A DNA stretch of 64,000 bases from Bradyrhizobium sp. CCBAU 53340 (GTDB lineage Bacteria; Pseudomonadota; Alphaproteobacteria; Rhizobiales; Xanthobacteraceae): positions 806,001 to 870,000 of the forward strand of contig NZ_CP030055.1 of NCBI RefSeq assembly GCF_015291645.1. The letters are read 5' to 3'. Numbering within the stretch: the stretch's first letter is position 1; each line of letters begins with the position of its first letter. Positions 35,389 through 44,540 of this stretch are shown here, piece after piece. The notes under the pieces are model-generated. The model was not told the DNA's origin. It was given only the letters and a program-made list of their open reading frames with translations, and made no database searches. Made by a program: the position numbers and the translations under genes.

Positions 35389-36459
35389 CTATTCCGCGGC
35401 CTGCAGCACCGGGCCTGCCTTTTTCGGGGCGATCCAGAATGTGTCCGGTCGCTCGAACAGGAAGTCGGCGTGCAGCAGCAAGGCGGCCCGCCAGATCGCG
35501 AGCGATCCGAGCACGCCGACGACGGTCACGATCAGCGACACCGTGCCGATGTCGGAGATGATGCTCGCGCGCAGCAGCAGTGTGCGCGTTGCGGCCATCG
35601 GCAGGAAGAATGCGAGATATATCACGATCGAATGCTCGCCGCAGAAGCGGAGAAAGTTGCACCAATGCGCGCGTGCGAGCAGCGTCCCGATGGTGATGAT
35701 CGCGCACGCGCCGGCAAAACCGAGCATGAGCGAGACGATTTTCCATTCGCTGGCGCCGAGCGCGACGAGGCCGGCATTCGTGATCGCCCAGGTCGCGAGC
35801 GCGGCGAGCGCCAGGGCAGGATGATGGCGCGCGCGATCCGACAGCGCGAACACGTAAGGCGCAAACAGATAGCCCGAATAGAAATAGACGAAGCGTGCGC
35901 AGAACTCGTCGATCACGGTCCAGCCGGTCGTGATGCGCGCCGTCTCCAAGGCGGCCGCCGCGAACCAGATCGCAAGCGGCGGGAATTTGCGTGTCAGTTT
36001 TGTGACGACGAAGAAGACCGGCAGCAGGTAGATGAACCAGAGCGTGCCGAAGGGTTCGACGAAGGATTCGAGATACAGCACACCCACATCGCGCCAGCCG
36101 GTTTCAGCGGCAAACGCCGGGGCCTTGAAGCCGAACTGGATTGTCACCCAGACGACATAAAAATAGGCGAAATGCACCACCTTGCGGTCGAGATAGGTTC
36201 GCCAGTCCCGATCGATCACCAGCGGCAGGAACAGGCCAGAAATCAGGAAGAAATCCGGCATCCGGAACGGTTTTGCGAAAGCCACCAGGACATGCATGAA
36301 GCCGGTCTCACCGGCGGCGAGCTCGACGCCCAGAACCGAATGCATCATCACGACCATGACGATGCAGATGCCCTTGGCATAGTCGACCCAGTCGACGCGC
36401 GCGGCAGCTGAGGCTTTGGGGAACCTTTCGCTCGCGGCTGATGTGCCTGATCGTGCCAT
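35389..36459 (-). CDS. Acyltransferase-3 family membrane protein
   Basis: A 356-residue polytopic inner-membrane protein with about ten transmembrane helices. The N-terminal RVDWVDYAKGICIVMVVMMH contains the acyltransferase-3 signature with the conserved histidine, and the next loop has FRMPDFFLISGLFL. Such enzymes (NodX, OafA, OpgC-like) O-acylate sugars of polysaccharides, lipopolysaccharide or glucans at the membrane. The UDP-glucose dehydrogenase gene lies divergently upstream, consistent with surface polysaccharide work, but a link is inference. Confidence 0.88.
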   Translation of the reverse strand: MARSGTSAASERFPKASAAARVDWVDYAKGICIVMVVMMHSVLGVELAAGETGFMHVLVAFAKPFRMPDFFLISGLFLPLVIDRDWRTYLDRKVVHFAYFYVVWVTIQFGFKAPAFAAETGWRDVGVLYLESFVEPFGTLWFIYLLPVFFVVTKLTRKFPPLAIWFAAAALETARITTGWTVIDEFCARFVYFYSGYLFAPYVFALSDRARHHPALALAALATWAITNAGLVALGASEWKIVSLMLGFAGACAIITIGTLLARAHWCNFLRFCGEHSIVIYLAFFLPMAATRTLLLRASIISDIGTVSLIVTVVGVLGSLAIWRAALLLHADFLFERPDTFWIAPKKAGPVLQAAE

Positions 36460-36652
36460 GTGTCTCGTTTCGAGGCGTGTTCCGCCCGGTTCTGTGTGGG
36501 CGTGGGGCAGTGTGGCGCCCAGTGGTTTCCGACTTCTTTACCGGTACAAATCGCGTGCCGGTTTCTGAGCGCGGGCTCTTCCTTCCCGACGGGAAAATGC
36601 TAAACCGCCCCCGGATTGGGGCTTTGTTAACCAAGCTGAAACAGGGATTTTC

Positions 36653-37969
36653 ATGCGCATCACGATGATCGGCACGGGTTACGTGGGACTGGTGTCCGGG
36701 GCCTGCTTTGCTGATTTCGGCCACGACGTGGTTTGTGTCGACAAGGACGAGAGGAAGATCGCGGCGCTTCATCGCGGTGAAATCCCGATCTACGAACCGG
36801 GCCTCGACGAGCTGGTCGCAACCAACGTCAAGGCCAAGCGCCTGAGCTTCACCACTGATCTGTCGCAGCCGGTTGCGGATGCCGATGCCGTGTTCATCGC
36901 CGTCGGCACGCCCTCGCGCCGCGGCGACGGCCATGCCGATCTCTCCTATGTGTACGCCGCCGCGAAGGAGATCGCGCAATCGTTGTCGGGCTTCACCGTG
37001 GTGGTGACGAAGTCGACCGTGCCTGTCGGCACCGGCGACGAGGTCGAGCGCATCATCCGCGAGACCAATCCGAAGGCGGACGTCGTGGTCGCCTCCAATC
37101 CGGAGTTCCTGCGCGAGGGCGCGGCGATCCGCGACTTCAAATTCCCCGACCGCGTCGTGGTCGGCACCTCCGACGAGCGCGGCCGCAAGGTGATGGGCGA
37201 CATCTACCGCCCGTTGTCGCTGAATCAGGCGCCGCTGATGTTCACCGCGCGTCGCACCGCCGAGATGATCAAATACGCCGCGAATGCGTTCCTGGCGACC
37301 AAGATCACCTTCATCAACGAGATCGCGGATCTCTCCGAGAAGGTCGGCGCCAACGTGCAGGAGGTCGCGCGCGGCATTGGCCTGGATAACCGCATCGGTA
37401 CCAAGTTCCTGCACGCCGGTCCCGGCTTCGGCGGCTCCTGTTTCCCCAAGGACACCAAAGCGCTGATCAAGATCGCGCAGGACTACGACGTCTCCTTGCG
37501 CATCGTCGAATCCGTGCTGGCGGTCAACGAGAACCGCAAGCGCGCGATGGCGCGCAAAGTGAGCCAGGCGCTCGGCGGCTCCTTGCGCGGCAAGACCATC
37601 GCGGTGCTCGGCCTCACCTTCAAGCCCGACACCGACGACATGCGCGATGCGCCATCGATCCCGCTGGTCACAGGTCTCCTCGACATGGGCGCGAAGGTAA
37701 AGGCGTTCGACCCGGTCGGCATGGAGCAGGCCAAGAGCGAGTTGCCAAACATCACCTATTGCGAGGATGCCTATTCCTGCGCGCAAGGCGCCGACGCGAT
37801 GGTCGTCGTCACCGAATGGGTGCAGTTCCGTGGCCTCGACCTCGACCGGTTGAAGGCGACCATGGCGCAGCCCGTCGTCGTCGATCTTCGCAACATCTAC
37901 AGCCCCGACGACATGGCCGCGGCCGGCTTCACCTATGAGAGCGTCGGACGCCCGTCCGTGCAGGGCTGA
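36653..37969 (+). CDS. UDP-glucose 6-dehydrogenase
   Basis: A 438-residue UDP-glucose/GDP-mannose dehydrogenase. The N-terminal Rossmann motif is GTGYVGLVSGACFADFG; the catalytic cysteine lies in GPGFGGSCFPKDTKAL; the C-terminal UDP-binding domain has LGLTFKPDTDDMRDAPS. It oxidises UDP-glucose to UDP-glucuronate, a precursor for acidic surface polysaccharides (RkpK role in rhizobia). GDP-mannose is possible but less likely from overall similarity to bacterial Ugd. A BIME-like repeat follows the stop. Confidence 0.95.
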   Translation: MRITMIGTGYVGLVSGACFADFGHDVVCVDKDERKIAALHRGEIPIYEPGLDELVATNVKAKRLSFTTDLSQPVADADAVFIAVGTPSRRGDGHADLSYVYAAAKEIAQSLSGFTVVVTKSTVPVGTGDEVERIIRETNPKADVVVASNPEFLREGAAIRDFKFPDRVVVGTSDERGRKVMGDIYRPLSLNQAPLMFTARRTAEMIKYAANAFLATKITFINEIADLSEKVGANVQEVARGIGLDNRIGTKFLHAGPGFGGSCFPKDTKALIKIAQDYDVSLRIVESVLAVNENRKRAMARKVSQALGGSLRGKTIAVLGLTFKPDTDDMRDAPSIPLVTGLLDMGAKVKAFDPVGMEQAKSELPNITYCEDAYSCAQGADAMVVVTEWVQFRGLDLDRLKATMAQPVVVDLRNIYSPDDMAAAGFTYESVGRPSVQG

Positions 37970-37992
37970 CGATCCTTCATCGCGCATAATTC

Positions 37993-38081
37993 CGTCATGG
38001 CCGGGCTTGTCCCGGCCATCCACGTCTGTTTTCTAGGCGCGTCAGATAACGTGGATGCCCGGGACAAGCCCGGGCATGACG
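37993..38081. repeat. BIME-like double hairpin, copy 1
   Basis: Left arm ATGGCCGGGCTTGTCCCGGC continuing to CATCCACG; right arm CGTGGATGCCCGGGACAAGC continuing to CCGGGCATGAC. Each arm is a self-hairpin; the left has GGCC ends and the right GCCC/GGGC ends. The element stops 13 bp before the hrpB start codon, so it forms most of the hrpB upstream region. Confidence 0.9.
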
Positions 38082-38094
38082 AACGGATAGATTT

Positions 38095-40569
38095 TTGCCC
38101 CGCACTTTCGACACGCCCCTCCCGATCGATGCCGTGCTCGACGATTTGTCGCGCACGCTGGATCAGCACAACGCAGCCGTGCTGGTCGCCCCTCCGGGCG
38201 CCGGCAAGACCACGCGCGTGCCACTGGCGCTGCTCGATGCGCCCTGGGCTCAAGGCAAAAAGATCATCGTGCTGGAGCCGCGCCGCATCGCGGCGCGCGC
38301 CAGCGCGGACCGCATGGCCAAATCGCTGGACGAGCGGGCAGGAGAGACCGTCGGCTACCGCGTCCGCTTCGGCTCGAAGATCTCGCGGGCCACACGCATC
38401 GAGGTCGTGACCGAAGGTATTTTCACCCGCCAGATCCTCGATGATCCCGAGCTGTCAGGCACTGCCGCCATCCTGTTCGACGAATTCCACGAGCGCTCGC
38501 TCGATGCTGACCTGGGGCTGGCGCTGGCGCGCGACGCGCAGCTCGGTCTGCGTGAGGATCTGCGCATCCTGGTGATGTCGGCGACGCTCGATGGCGCCCG
38601 TGTCGCAAAGCTGCTGGGGGCGGCGCCCGTCGTCGAGAGCGAGGGCCGCGCCTTTCCGGTCGAAACCCGCTATCTCGGCCGCAAGGCGGATGCGCCGATC
38701 GAGCGGCAGATGGCGGATGCGATCGCATCCGCGCTCCGCGCCGACAGCGGCTCGGTGCTGGCCTTTCTGCCGGGCGCGGCCGAAATCCGCCGTACCCAGA
38801 CTTTCCTGGCCGAGCGCGTTCAGGATGCCAGTATCGAGATCGTACCGCTGTTCGGCGCGCTCGACGCCGCCGTGCAGGATCGCGCCATTTCTCCCGCGCC
38901 CAAGGGCATGCGCAAGGTCGTGCTCGCGACCTCGATCGCGGAGACCTCGCTGACGATCGAGGGTGTGCGCATCGTAGTCGATTCCGGTCTCGCCCGCGTA
39001 CCGCGCTACGAGCCGGACATCGGCCTGACGCGGCTCGAGACCGTGCGCGCTGCGCGTGCCGCAGTCGATCAGCGCCGCGGCCGTGCCGGCCGCACCGAGC
39101 CCGGCGTGTGCTATCGGCTCTGGGACGAGCCGCAGACGGCGTCGCTCGCGCCCTACACCCAACCTGAGATCCTGAGCGCCGACCTGTCCTCGCTGGTGCT
39201 CGATCTCGCGCAATGGGGCGTCGCCGACCCCTCAGCGCTGTCGTTTCTTGATCCCCCGCCCGCGCCGGCATGGAAGGAAGCCAAAAGCCTGCTCTCCGAG
39301 CTCAACGCCCTCGATCGCGACGGCCGTATCACAGCGGAGGGCAAGAGCCTGCGCGCGCTGGCGCTGCCGCCGCGGCTGGCGCGCATGATCGTGGATTCGC
39401 ATCGCGTCGGCTGCGGCGAAGACGCGGCCGAGATCGCGGCCATCCTGACCGAGCGCGGACTTGGCGGCGACAGCGCCGATCTCGAGCACCGGCGCGACCA
39501 GTTTCGCCGCGACCGCTCGCCGCGGGCGGCCAGCGCGCGCGATCTGGCGCGCCGCTGGGCCTCGCAGGTGGCCGCGTCGGAGAAGGCGGGGCCGCAGGAA
39601 GATCTCTCGACCGGCCTAATGCTCGCCTATGCGTTCCCGGATCGTGTCGCGCGCAACCGCGGCAATGGTAGTTTCGTGCTTGCCAACGGCCGCGGCGCCG
39701 CGGTGGAGCAGACCTCGTCGCTCGCCCGCGCACCCTACATCGCCATCGGCGAAATGACCGGAACGGCTGCGAGCGGTCGCATCCTGCTCGCCGCGCAAAT
39801 CGCCGAAGACGACATCGAGCGGCACTTCGCCGAGCATATCGAGAGCGTCGACGAAATCTCTTTTGATCGCGGTGCGATGGCATTGCGCGCTCGGCGCAAG
39901 CGCGTGCTGCATGCGATCACGCTGTCCGAGACGACGCTTGCCGTGTCGCCCTCGGAGGACACTGCGCGCATCTTCGCCGACGGGTTGATCGCCGCGGGCC
40001 TCGATCGGCTGCCCTGGTCGAAGGCCGCAAAACAATGGCGCGACCGCGTGATGTTCTTGCGCAAAGCCGAGGGCGAGAGCTGGCCCGATCTCTCCGACAA
40101 TGGACTGATCGCGCGGCGCGACGATTGGCTGGTGCCTGTTCTCTACGACAAGATTGCGCTGAAGGACGTCTCCGCCGGCGATCTCTCCGATGCGCTGATG
40201 GCGCTGCTGCCATGGGAGATGCGCGCACGACTGGATCGCGAGGCACCGACGCATTTCGAGGCGCCGACGGGAAGCGCGCTCGCGATCGACTACGAGGCCG
40301 AACAGGGGCCGACCATCGCCGTCAGGCTCCAGGAATTGTTCGGCCTCAACACCCATCCGTCGATCGCGGCCGGCAAGGTGCCGCTGGTGCTGGAATTGCT
40401 GTCGCCGGCGCAGCGCCCGGTCCAGGTGACGCGCGATCTGCCCGGATTCTGGCGCGGCAGCTATGCGGCGGTGCGTTCGGACCTGCGCGGCCGGTATCCG
40501 CGCCATCCCTGGCCGGACGATCCGGCCAGCGCCGCACCGACCCGCCGGGCGAAGCCGCGCGGGACGTGA
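38095..40569 (+). CDS. hrpB: ATP-dependent helicase HrpB
   Basis: An 824-residue DEAH-box helicase of full HrpB length. Motifs in order: Walker A GAGKTTRVPLALL, DEFHERSLDADLGLA (DEAH-like DEFH), SAT, and QRRGRAGR, followed by the HA2 and HrpB-specific C-terminal domains. HrpB is probably an RNA helicase; its cellular role is poorly known. The start is a TTG at 38095 (PRTFDTPLPID), with GGAT about 9 bp upstream. The adjacent palindromic repeat may affect expression. Confidence 0.95.
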   Translation: MPRTFDTPLPIDAVLDDLSRTLDQHNAAVLVAPPGAGKTTRVPLALLDAPWAQGKKIIVLEPRRIAARASADRMAKSLDERAGETVGYRVRFGSKISRATRIEVVTEGIFTRQILDDPELSGTAAILFDEFHERSLDADLGLALARDAQLGLREDLRILVMSATLDGARVAKLLGAAPVVESEGRAFPVETRYLGRKADAPIERQMADAIASALRADSGSVLAFLPGAAEIRRTQTFLAERVQDASIEIVPLFGALDAAVQDRAISPAPKGMRKVVLATSIAETSLTIEGVRIVVDSGLARVPRYEPDIGLTRLETVRAARAAVDQRRGRAGRTEPGVCYRLWDEPQTASLAPYTQPEILSADLSSLVLDLAQWGVADPSALSFLDPPPAPAWKEAKSLLSELNALDRDGRITAEGKSLRALALPPRLARMIVDSHRVGCGEDAAEIAAILTERGLGGDSADLEHRRDQFRRDRSPRAASARDLARRWASQVAASEKAGPQEDLSTGLMLAYAFPDRVARNRGNGSFVLANGRGAAVEQTSSLARAPYIAIGEMTGTAASGRILLAAQIAEDDIERHFAEHIESVDEISFDRGAMALRARRKRVLHAITLSETTLAVSPSEDTARIFADGLIAAGLDRLPWSKAAKQWRDRVMFLRKAEGESWPDLSDNGLIARRDDWLVPVLYDKIALKDVSAGDLSDALMALLPWEMRARLDREAPTHFEAPTGSALAIDYEAEQGPTIAVRLQELFGLNTHPSIAAGKVPLVLELLSPAQRPVQVTRDLPGFWRGSYAAVRSDLRGRYPRHPWPDDPASAAPTRRAKPRGT

Positions 40570-40688
40570 GGCCGCATTAACCGTCCGCTCATCCTTTTCG
40601 TCAAAATAACAACGGCTCTGCCGCGGCCTCGCTCGCGGACCGGCTTGCCGCGTGTTGAAATCGGGCTTTCCGGCTCGAAAGTGGTGTG

Positions 40689-41201
40689 ATGCGTAACATT
40701 ATGATCTTCGCGGCCATCATGATCGGCCTCGGTACATTCATGGCAGAGATGGCGGACAAGATGAGCTCCGCGTCGGCCACGTCGGCTCCGCGTATGACGG
40801 TTGCGGTCGCGACCACGGCGCCGGCCGGCGGCCGCAGCCTCAACATCCCCCGCGACAGCCGTGGTCACTTCCAGACCGAAGGCCGCATCGACGGTCAGCG
40901 CATCGGCTTCATGGTCGACACCGGCGCATCGGTGGTGGCGCTGAACGAGACCTCGGCCGCGCGCTTCGGCCTGCGCCCCTCGCGCAGCGAATACAACGCC
41001 ACCGTCACGACCGCGAACGGCACCATCAAGGCCGCGCGCACCCGCATCGCCATGCTCGACGTCGGGGGCCTCGTGGTGCGCGACGTCGATGCCATGGTGC
41101 TGCCGGACGCCGCGCTGTCGGAGAACCTGCTCGGCCTGTCCTTCCTGTCCCGTCTGAAGCGGTTCGAATACGCCAACGGCCAGATGGTGCTGGAGCAGTA
41201 G
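40689..41201 (+). CDS. TIGR02281-type retropepsin-like aspartic protease
   Basis: A 170-residue protein. An N-terminal hydrophobic segment (MRNIMIFAAIMIGLGTFM) is a membrane anchor or uncleaved signal. The rest is a single retropepsin-like domain with the catalytic GFMVDTGASVVALN (about D77) and the downstream hydrophobic-Gly segment ENLLGLSFLSRL. Members are believed to act as homodimers, one Asp per chain, in the periplasm; substrates are unknown. The ATG at 40689 directly follows a possible GTG start. Confidence 0.9.
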   Translation: MRNIMIFAAIMIGLGTFMAEMADKMSSASATSAPRMTVAVATTAPAGGRSLNIPRDSRGHFQTEGRIDGQRIGFMVDTGASVVALNETSAARFGLRPSRSEYNATVTTANGTIKAARTRIAMLDVGGLVVRDVDAMVLPDAALSENLLGLSFLSRLKRFEYANGQMVLEQ

Positions 41202-41387
41202 GCCGCCGTTCGCGCCCGCCGCGGCCCCTTTATTTCAGATCATTTTTTCGGGCGACCGTCGCGGTCACGTTTCCCTGTTGCCAAACTGCCGCAATTATCG
41301 GCCATAGGTCGTCATTCCCGCCTTCCGCTCCGGCCCGGCATTCGCTAAGGCTGCATCAATTCCTGCCTTCTTCACGAGACCGTCTCA

Positions 41388-42887
41388 ATGTTTCCCAAGC
41401 CGAAATCCGTCCTGCTGCCCAACACCTACGCTTTCGAATCCGAGCCGATGGTGAAGCCCACGGGTTTTCGCGAATACGACGCGCGCTGGTTGTTCCAGAA
41501 GGAAATCAACCTCATGGGCGTGCAGGCGCTCGGCATGGGCCTCGGCGCGCTGATCGCCGAGCTCGGCGTCAAGCAGGAGATCGTCACCGGTCACGACTTC
41601 CGCGGCTACTCGGCCTCGATCAAATACGCGCTGATCTCCGGCCTGATGGCTGCGGGCTGCAAGGTGCACGACATCGGCCTTGCGGTGACGCCGATGGCCT
41701 ATTTCGCGCAGTTCGATCTCGATGTGCCCTGCGTCGCCATGGTCACGGCTTCGCATAACGACAATGGCTGGACCGGCGTGAAGATGGGTGCCAACCGTCC
41801 GCTGACCTTCGGTCCCGACGAGATGACGCGGCTGAAGGAGATCGTGCTGGGCGCCGCGTTCAAGAATAAGGCCGGCGGCTCCTACCAGTTCCACGAGAAC
41901 TATCCGGCGCGCTACATCGCCGATCTCACGGGCCGCCCGAAGCTGACGCGCAAGCTGAAAGTAGTCGCGGCCTGCGGCAACGGCACCGCCGGCGCATTCG
42001 CACCGCAGGTGCTGGAGGCGATCGGCTGCGAGGTGATTCCGCTCGACACCGAGCTCGACCACACCTTCCCGAAATACAATCCGAACCCTGAGGACATGGA
42101 GATGCTGCACGCGATCCGCGACGCGGTGCTGCATCACAACGCCGATGTCGGCCTTGGCTTCGATGGCGACGGCGACCGTTGCGGCGTCGTCGACAACACC
42201 GGCGAGGAGATCTTTGCCGACAAGGTCGGCGTGATGCTGGCGCGCGACATGTCGGCGATCCAGAAGGACGCCCAGTTCATCGTCGACGTGAAGTCGACGG
42301 GCCTGTTCATCACCGATCCGGTCCTGCAGAAGCAGGGCGCCAAGACCGCCTATTGGAAGACCGGCCATTCCTACATGAAGCGCCGCACCAACGAAACCGG
42401 CGCGCTCGCCGGCTTCGAGAAATCAGGCCATTTCTTCTTCAACAAGCCCTACGGCCGCGGCTATGACGACGGCCTGGTCTCGGCGCTCGCGATCTGCGAC
42501 ATGCTCGACCGTGCGCCCGGCAAGTCGATGGCCGACCTCAAGAACGCGCTGCCGAAGACCTGGTCGTCGCCGACCATGTCGCCGCATTGCGCCGACGAGG
42601 TCAAATACGGCGTCATCGACAAGGTGGTGAAGCACTTCGAAGGCTTGCAGGCCAAGGGCGCCAAGATCGGGGGGCAGGCGATCCGCGATCTCGTCACCGT
42701 CAATGGCGTGCGCGTCACGGTCGAGGACGGCAGCTGGGGCCTGGTGCGCGCCTCCTCGAATAAGCCCGAGCTCGTGGTCGTGGTCGAGAGCCCGGTATCC
42801 GAGCAGCGCATGCACGACATGTTCGAGATGGTGAACAGCGTGCTGCGCACGCATCCCGAAGTCGGCGAATACAATCAGAAGATCTGA
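41388..42887 (+). CDS. Phosphomannomutase/phosphoglucomutase
   Basis: A 499-residue alpha-D-phosphohexomutase. The phosphoserine loop is MVTASHNDNGWTGVKMG (about S122), the metal-binding loop GFDGDGDRCGVVDN, and the sugar-binding segment GALAGFEKSGHFFF carries the ExSGH signature. It interconverts 1- and 6-phosphates of mannose or glucose (AlgC/ManB role), feeding nucleotide sugars for surface polysaccharides together with the UDP-glucose dehydrogenase encoded upstream. The stop lies within a hairpin shared with the convergent desaturase gene. Confidence 0.94.
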   Translation: MFPKPKSVLLPNTYAFESEPMVKPTGFREYDARWLFQKEINLMGVQALGMGLGALIAELGVKQEIVTGHDFRGYSASIKYALISGLMAAGCKVHDIGLAVTPMAYFAQFDLDVPCVAMVTASHNDNGWTGVKMGANRPLTFGPDEMTRLKEIVLGAAFKNKAGGSYQFHENYPARYIADLTGRPKLTRKLKVVAACGNGTAGAFAPQVLEAIGCEVIPLDTELDHTFPKYNPNPEDMEMLHAIRDAVLHHNADVGLGFDGDGDRCGVVDNTGEEIFADKVGVMLARDMSAIQKDAQFIVDVKSTGLFITDPVLQKQGAKTAYWKTGHSYMKRRTNETGALAGFEKSGHFFFNKPYGRGYDDGLVSALAICDMLDRAPGKSMADLKNALPKTWSSPTMSPHCADEVKYGVIDKVVKHFEGLQAKGAKIGGQAIRDLVTVNGVRVTVEDGSWGLVRASSNKPELVVVVESPVSEQRMHDMFEMVNSVLRTHPEVGEYNQKI

Positions 42888-42903
42888 GCGCTTGCGAGCG
42901 CTC
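42886..42903. terminator. Hairpin spanning two convergent stop codons
   Basis: GAGCGC (42886-42891), loop TTGCGA, GCGCTC (42898-42903). It overlaps the mutase stop codon at one end and the desaturase stop at the other, so one short hairpin may serve both genes. No T-run is present. Confidence 0.35.
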
Positions 42904-43738
42904 AGCCACCCGGTGGGCCGAACAGCGCGCGCAGTTTCGCGCTCGTGCCGCGGGCCTTCCAGACATCGGCAAGCATCGCGATCCACTCGCCAAGTGCAAT
43001 CCGGATCGGGTTGAACGACGGCACGCCGCCGACGAGACCGAAGCGGAGTGGCTGGTCTTTGGGTCGCTCGGCAAAGCTGCCGAACAGACGGTCGAACACG
43101 ATCAGGATGCCGCCATAGTTCTTGTCGAGGCAGGGCTCGTTGCAGGCATGATGCACGCGATGGTGCCTCGGCGTGTTGAGCACCCATTCGAGCGCGCCGA
43201 GATTTAGTGCAAAGCCGCTGTGGATGAAGAACTGGTAGAACAGGTTGATCCCCAGCATCGCCACGATCGCGAGCGGATGAAAGCCGATCAGCGCCAGCGG
43301 CAAGAAGAACAGGAAATTCCCCGAGATGTTGCCGGTCCAGCCGAGCCGGATCGCCGCCGTCAAATTCAGCCGCGTCGTCGAGTGATGCACCGCATGCGTC
43401 GCCCACATCCAGCGGATTCGATGCGAGGCACGATGTTGCCAATAGTAGAGAAATTCGCTGCCGAGGAATAAGCCTGCGAGTGCGGGCAGGCTGGTTGGTG
43501 CGAAGTCGAACAAGCGATGCTCGTACGAAAATGCGAATGGCACGGCAAGAAAGCCCGCCCCCAGCGCGCGGAGCAGCTTCTGCCCGAGCGCGACGCCGAA
43601 TGACGCGACGCTTTCGCGCCAGTCATGGGTGTCGCGATGGGCGAGCCGGCCGATGCCGTATTCGAGCAGCATCAAGCCGATCGCCGTGGCCAGGATCGCG
43701 CGCCGGAGCGTCGGATCGAGGAGTGATGCATATCCCAC
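42902..43738 (-). CDS. Sterol desaturase / fatty acid hydroxylase family protein
   Basis: A 278-residue integral membrane di-iron enzyme. The histidine boxes are visible: HRASHRIRWMWATHAVHHS and HRVHHACNEPCLDKNYGG, with several transmembrane helices around them. The family hydroxylates or desaturates lipids, sterols, carotenoids or ether lipids; in bacteria the substrate is mostly unknown. The start is a GTG at 43738 with GGAGG 5 bp upstream. The gene follows the cysteine-rich secreted gene by 9 bp on the same strand. Confidence 0.9.
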   Translation of the reverse strand: MGYASLLDPTLRRAILATAIGLMLLEYGIGRLAHRDTHDWRESVASFGVALGQKLLRALGAGFLAVPFAFSYEHRLFDFAPTSLPALAGLFLGSEFLYYWQHRASHRIRWMWATHAVHHSTTRLNLTAAIRLGWTGNISGNFLFFLPLALIGFHPLAIVAMLGINLFYQFFIHSGFALNLGALEWVLNTPRHHRVHHACNEPCLDKNYGGILIVFDRLFGSFAERPKDQPLRFGLVGGVPSFNPIRIALGEWIAMLADVWKARGTSAKLRALFGPPGG

Positions 43739-43743
43739 GGCTT

Positions 43744-43748
43744 CCTCC
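43744..43748 (-). promoter_or_regulatory. Ribosome binding site touching the upstream stop codon
   Basis: GGAGG on the minus strand lies 5 bp before the GTG start of the desaturase gene and shares base 43748 with the upstream gene's TAG. This supports the GTG start and translational coupling. Confidence 0.6.
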
Positions 43749-44059
43749 TATTTCGGCGCGGCGCCGGCGCTGACGGCGCTGTTCCTGAGCGCCTGCGCGC
43801 GAGGCAGAGCCTGTGCGCAGGTCGAGGTGAGCTGACCGGCGTGAGATTGCAGACAGGCAAGGATGCGCCCGCCGCCCGGCGCGACCTTGTTGCAAAGGCT
43901 GTCATAGTCGGCGCGGCAGGCCTGCATGACCGCTCGCGCTTCGCTGCGCATCTGCGGGGACGTCTGGATCTGTGCGCGTGCGGGCGGAGCGGCGGCAACG
44001 CCGAGGGCGATGATGGTTGCTGCCTGCGGCAGCGCAATCAGGCGGACGATCGATGACAC
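43748..44059 (-). CDS. Secreted cysteine-rich-repeat protein, 103 aa
   Basis: A signal peptide (about 27 residues ending ARA) precedes a mature part of about 75 residues with four cysteines in CRADYDSLCNKVAPGGG and ILACLQSHAGQLTSTC. The pattern C-x(6)-C-x(12)-C-x(11)-C matches the Golgi-apparatus-protein-type cysteine-rich repeat found in small secreted bacterial proteins. The start is a GTG at 44059 with AGAAGGA about 9 bp upstream. Function is unknown; location is probably periplasmic, disulfide-bonded. It precedes the desaturase gene by 9 bp. Confidence 0.75.
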   Translation of the reverse strand: MSSIVRLIALPQAATIIALGVAAAPPARAQIQTSPQMRSEARAVMQACRADYDSLCNKVAPGGGRILACLQSHAGQLTSTCAQALPRAQALRNSAVSAGAAPK

Positions 44060-44136
44060 AGTGCTGATCCTTCTCTGGTCTGACGCGATGAACCGCCGCC
44101 GCGCGGGGCTGTCGCGGCGGCGGCTTTGCCCGCTGC

Positions 44137-44358
44137 TCAGCGCGAGATCGTGCCGGTGCGGGTGTAGGTGTTGCCGGCCGGGCCGGTGCGGGTGATGCTG
44201 CGCGTGCAGCTGCCGTTGCCGCAGCTTCCGGTCGCATTGATGCTGGAGGTGCCGCGCGGGCCGTTCACCGTCGCCGACCGTGTCCAAGCACGGGCGTCTG
44301 CGGCGGCGGCTACCGACAAGGCGCCGATGACGAGGGAGGTGAAGAAGAGCTTGTTCAT
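44137..44358 (-). CDS. Small secreted Gly/Thr/Arg-rich protein, 73 aa
   Basis: A signal peptide (MNKLFFTSLVIGALSVAAAA, then DARA) precedes about 50 residues rich in Thr, Arg, Gly and Ser with a repeated T-R-T-G motif (SITRTGPAGNTYTRTG) and two cysteines (GSCGNGSC). The mature part is low-complexity and basic. No known function. The ATG is at 44358. It is upstream of the cysteine-rich-repeat gene on the same strand, with a GC-rich hairpin (44093-44123) between them. Confidence 0.7.
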   Translation of the reverse strand: MNKLFFTSLVIGALSVAAAADARAWTRSATVNGPRGTSSINATGSCGNGSCTRSITRTGPAGNTYTRTGTISR

Positions 44359-44540
44359 GGTCGTCGTCTCCGTGTGGGGCTGCCGTGAGCGGGAGCCGTG
44401 GTGGAGAGACTGGGACTGCGGCGTCTACGCCGCTTTGCCGGGTGGAAACGACTGTTATGGCTTTGTCGGCGCCGTGTAACACTATGTAACAACGCCTGTG
44501 CTGCCCTTGCGCAGTGCGTGCCATCGGCCACAATGCGGCC

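Noticed and set aside
36308-38023. Open frame of about 570 codons opposite the UDP-glucose dehydrogenase gene
   Set aside because: Antisense shadow crossing into the acyltransferase gene, with no family signature.
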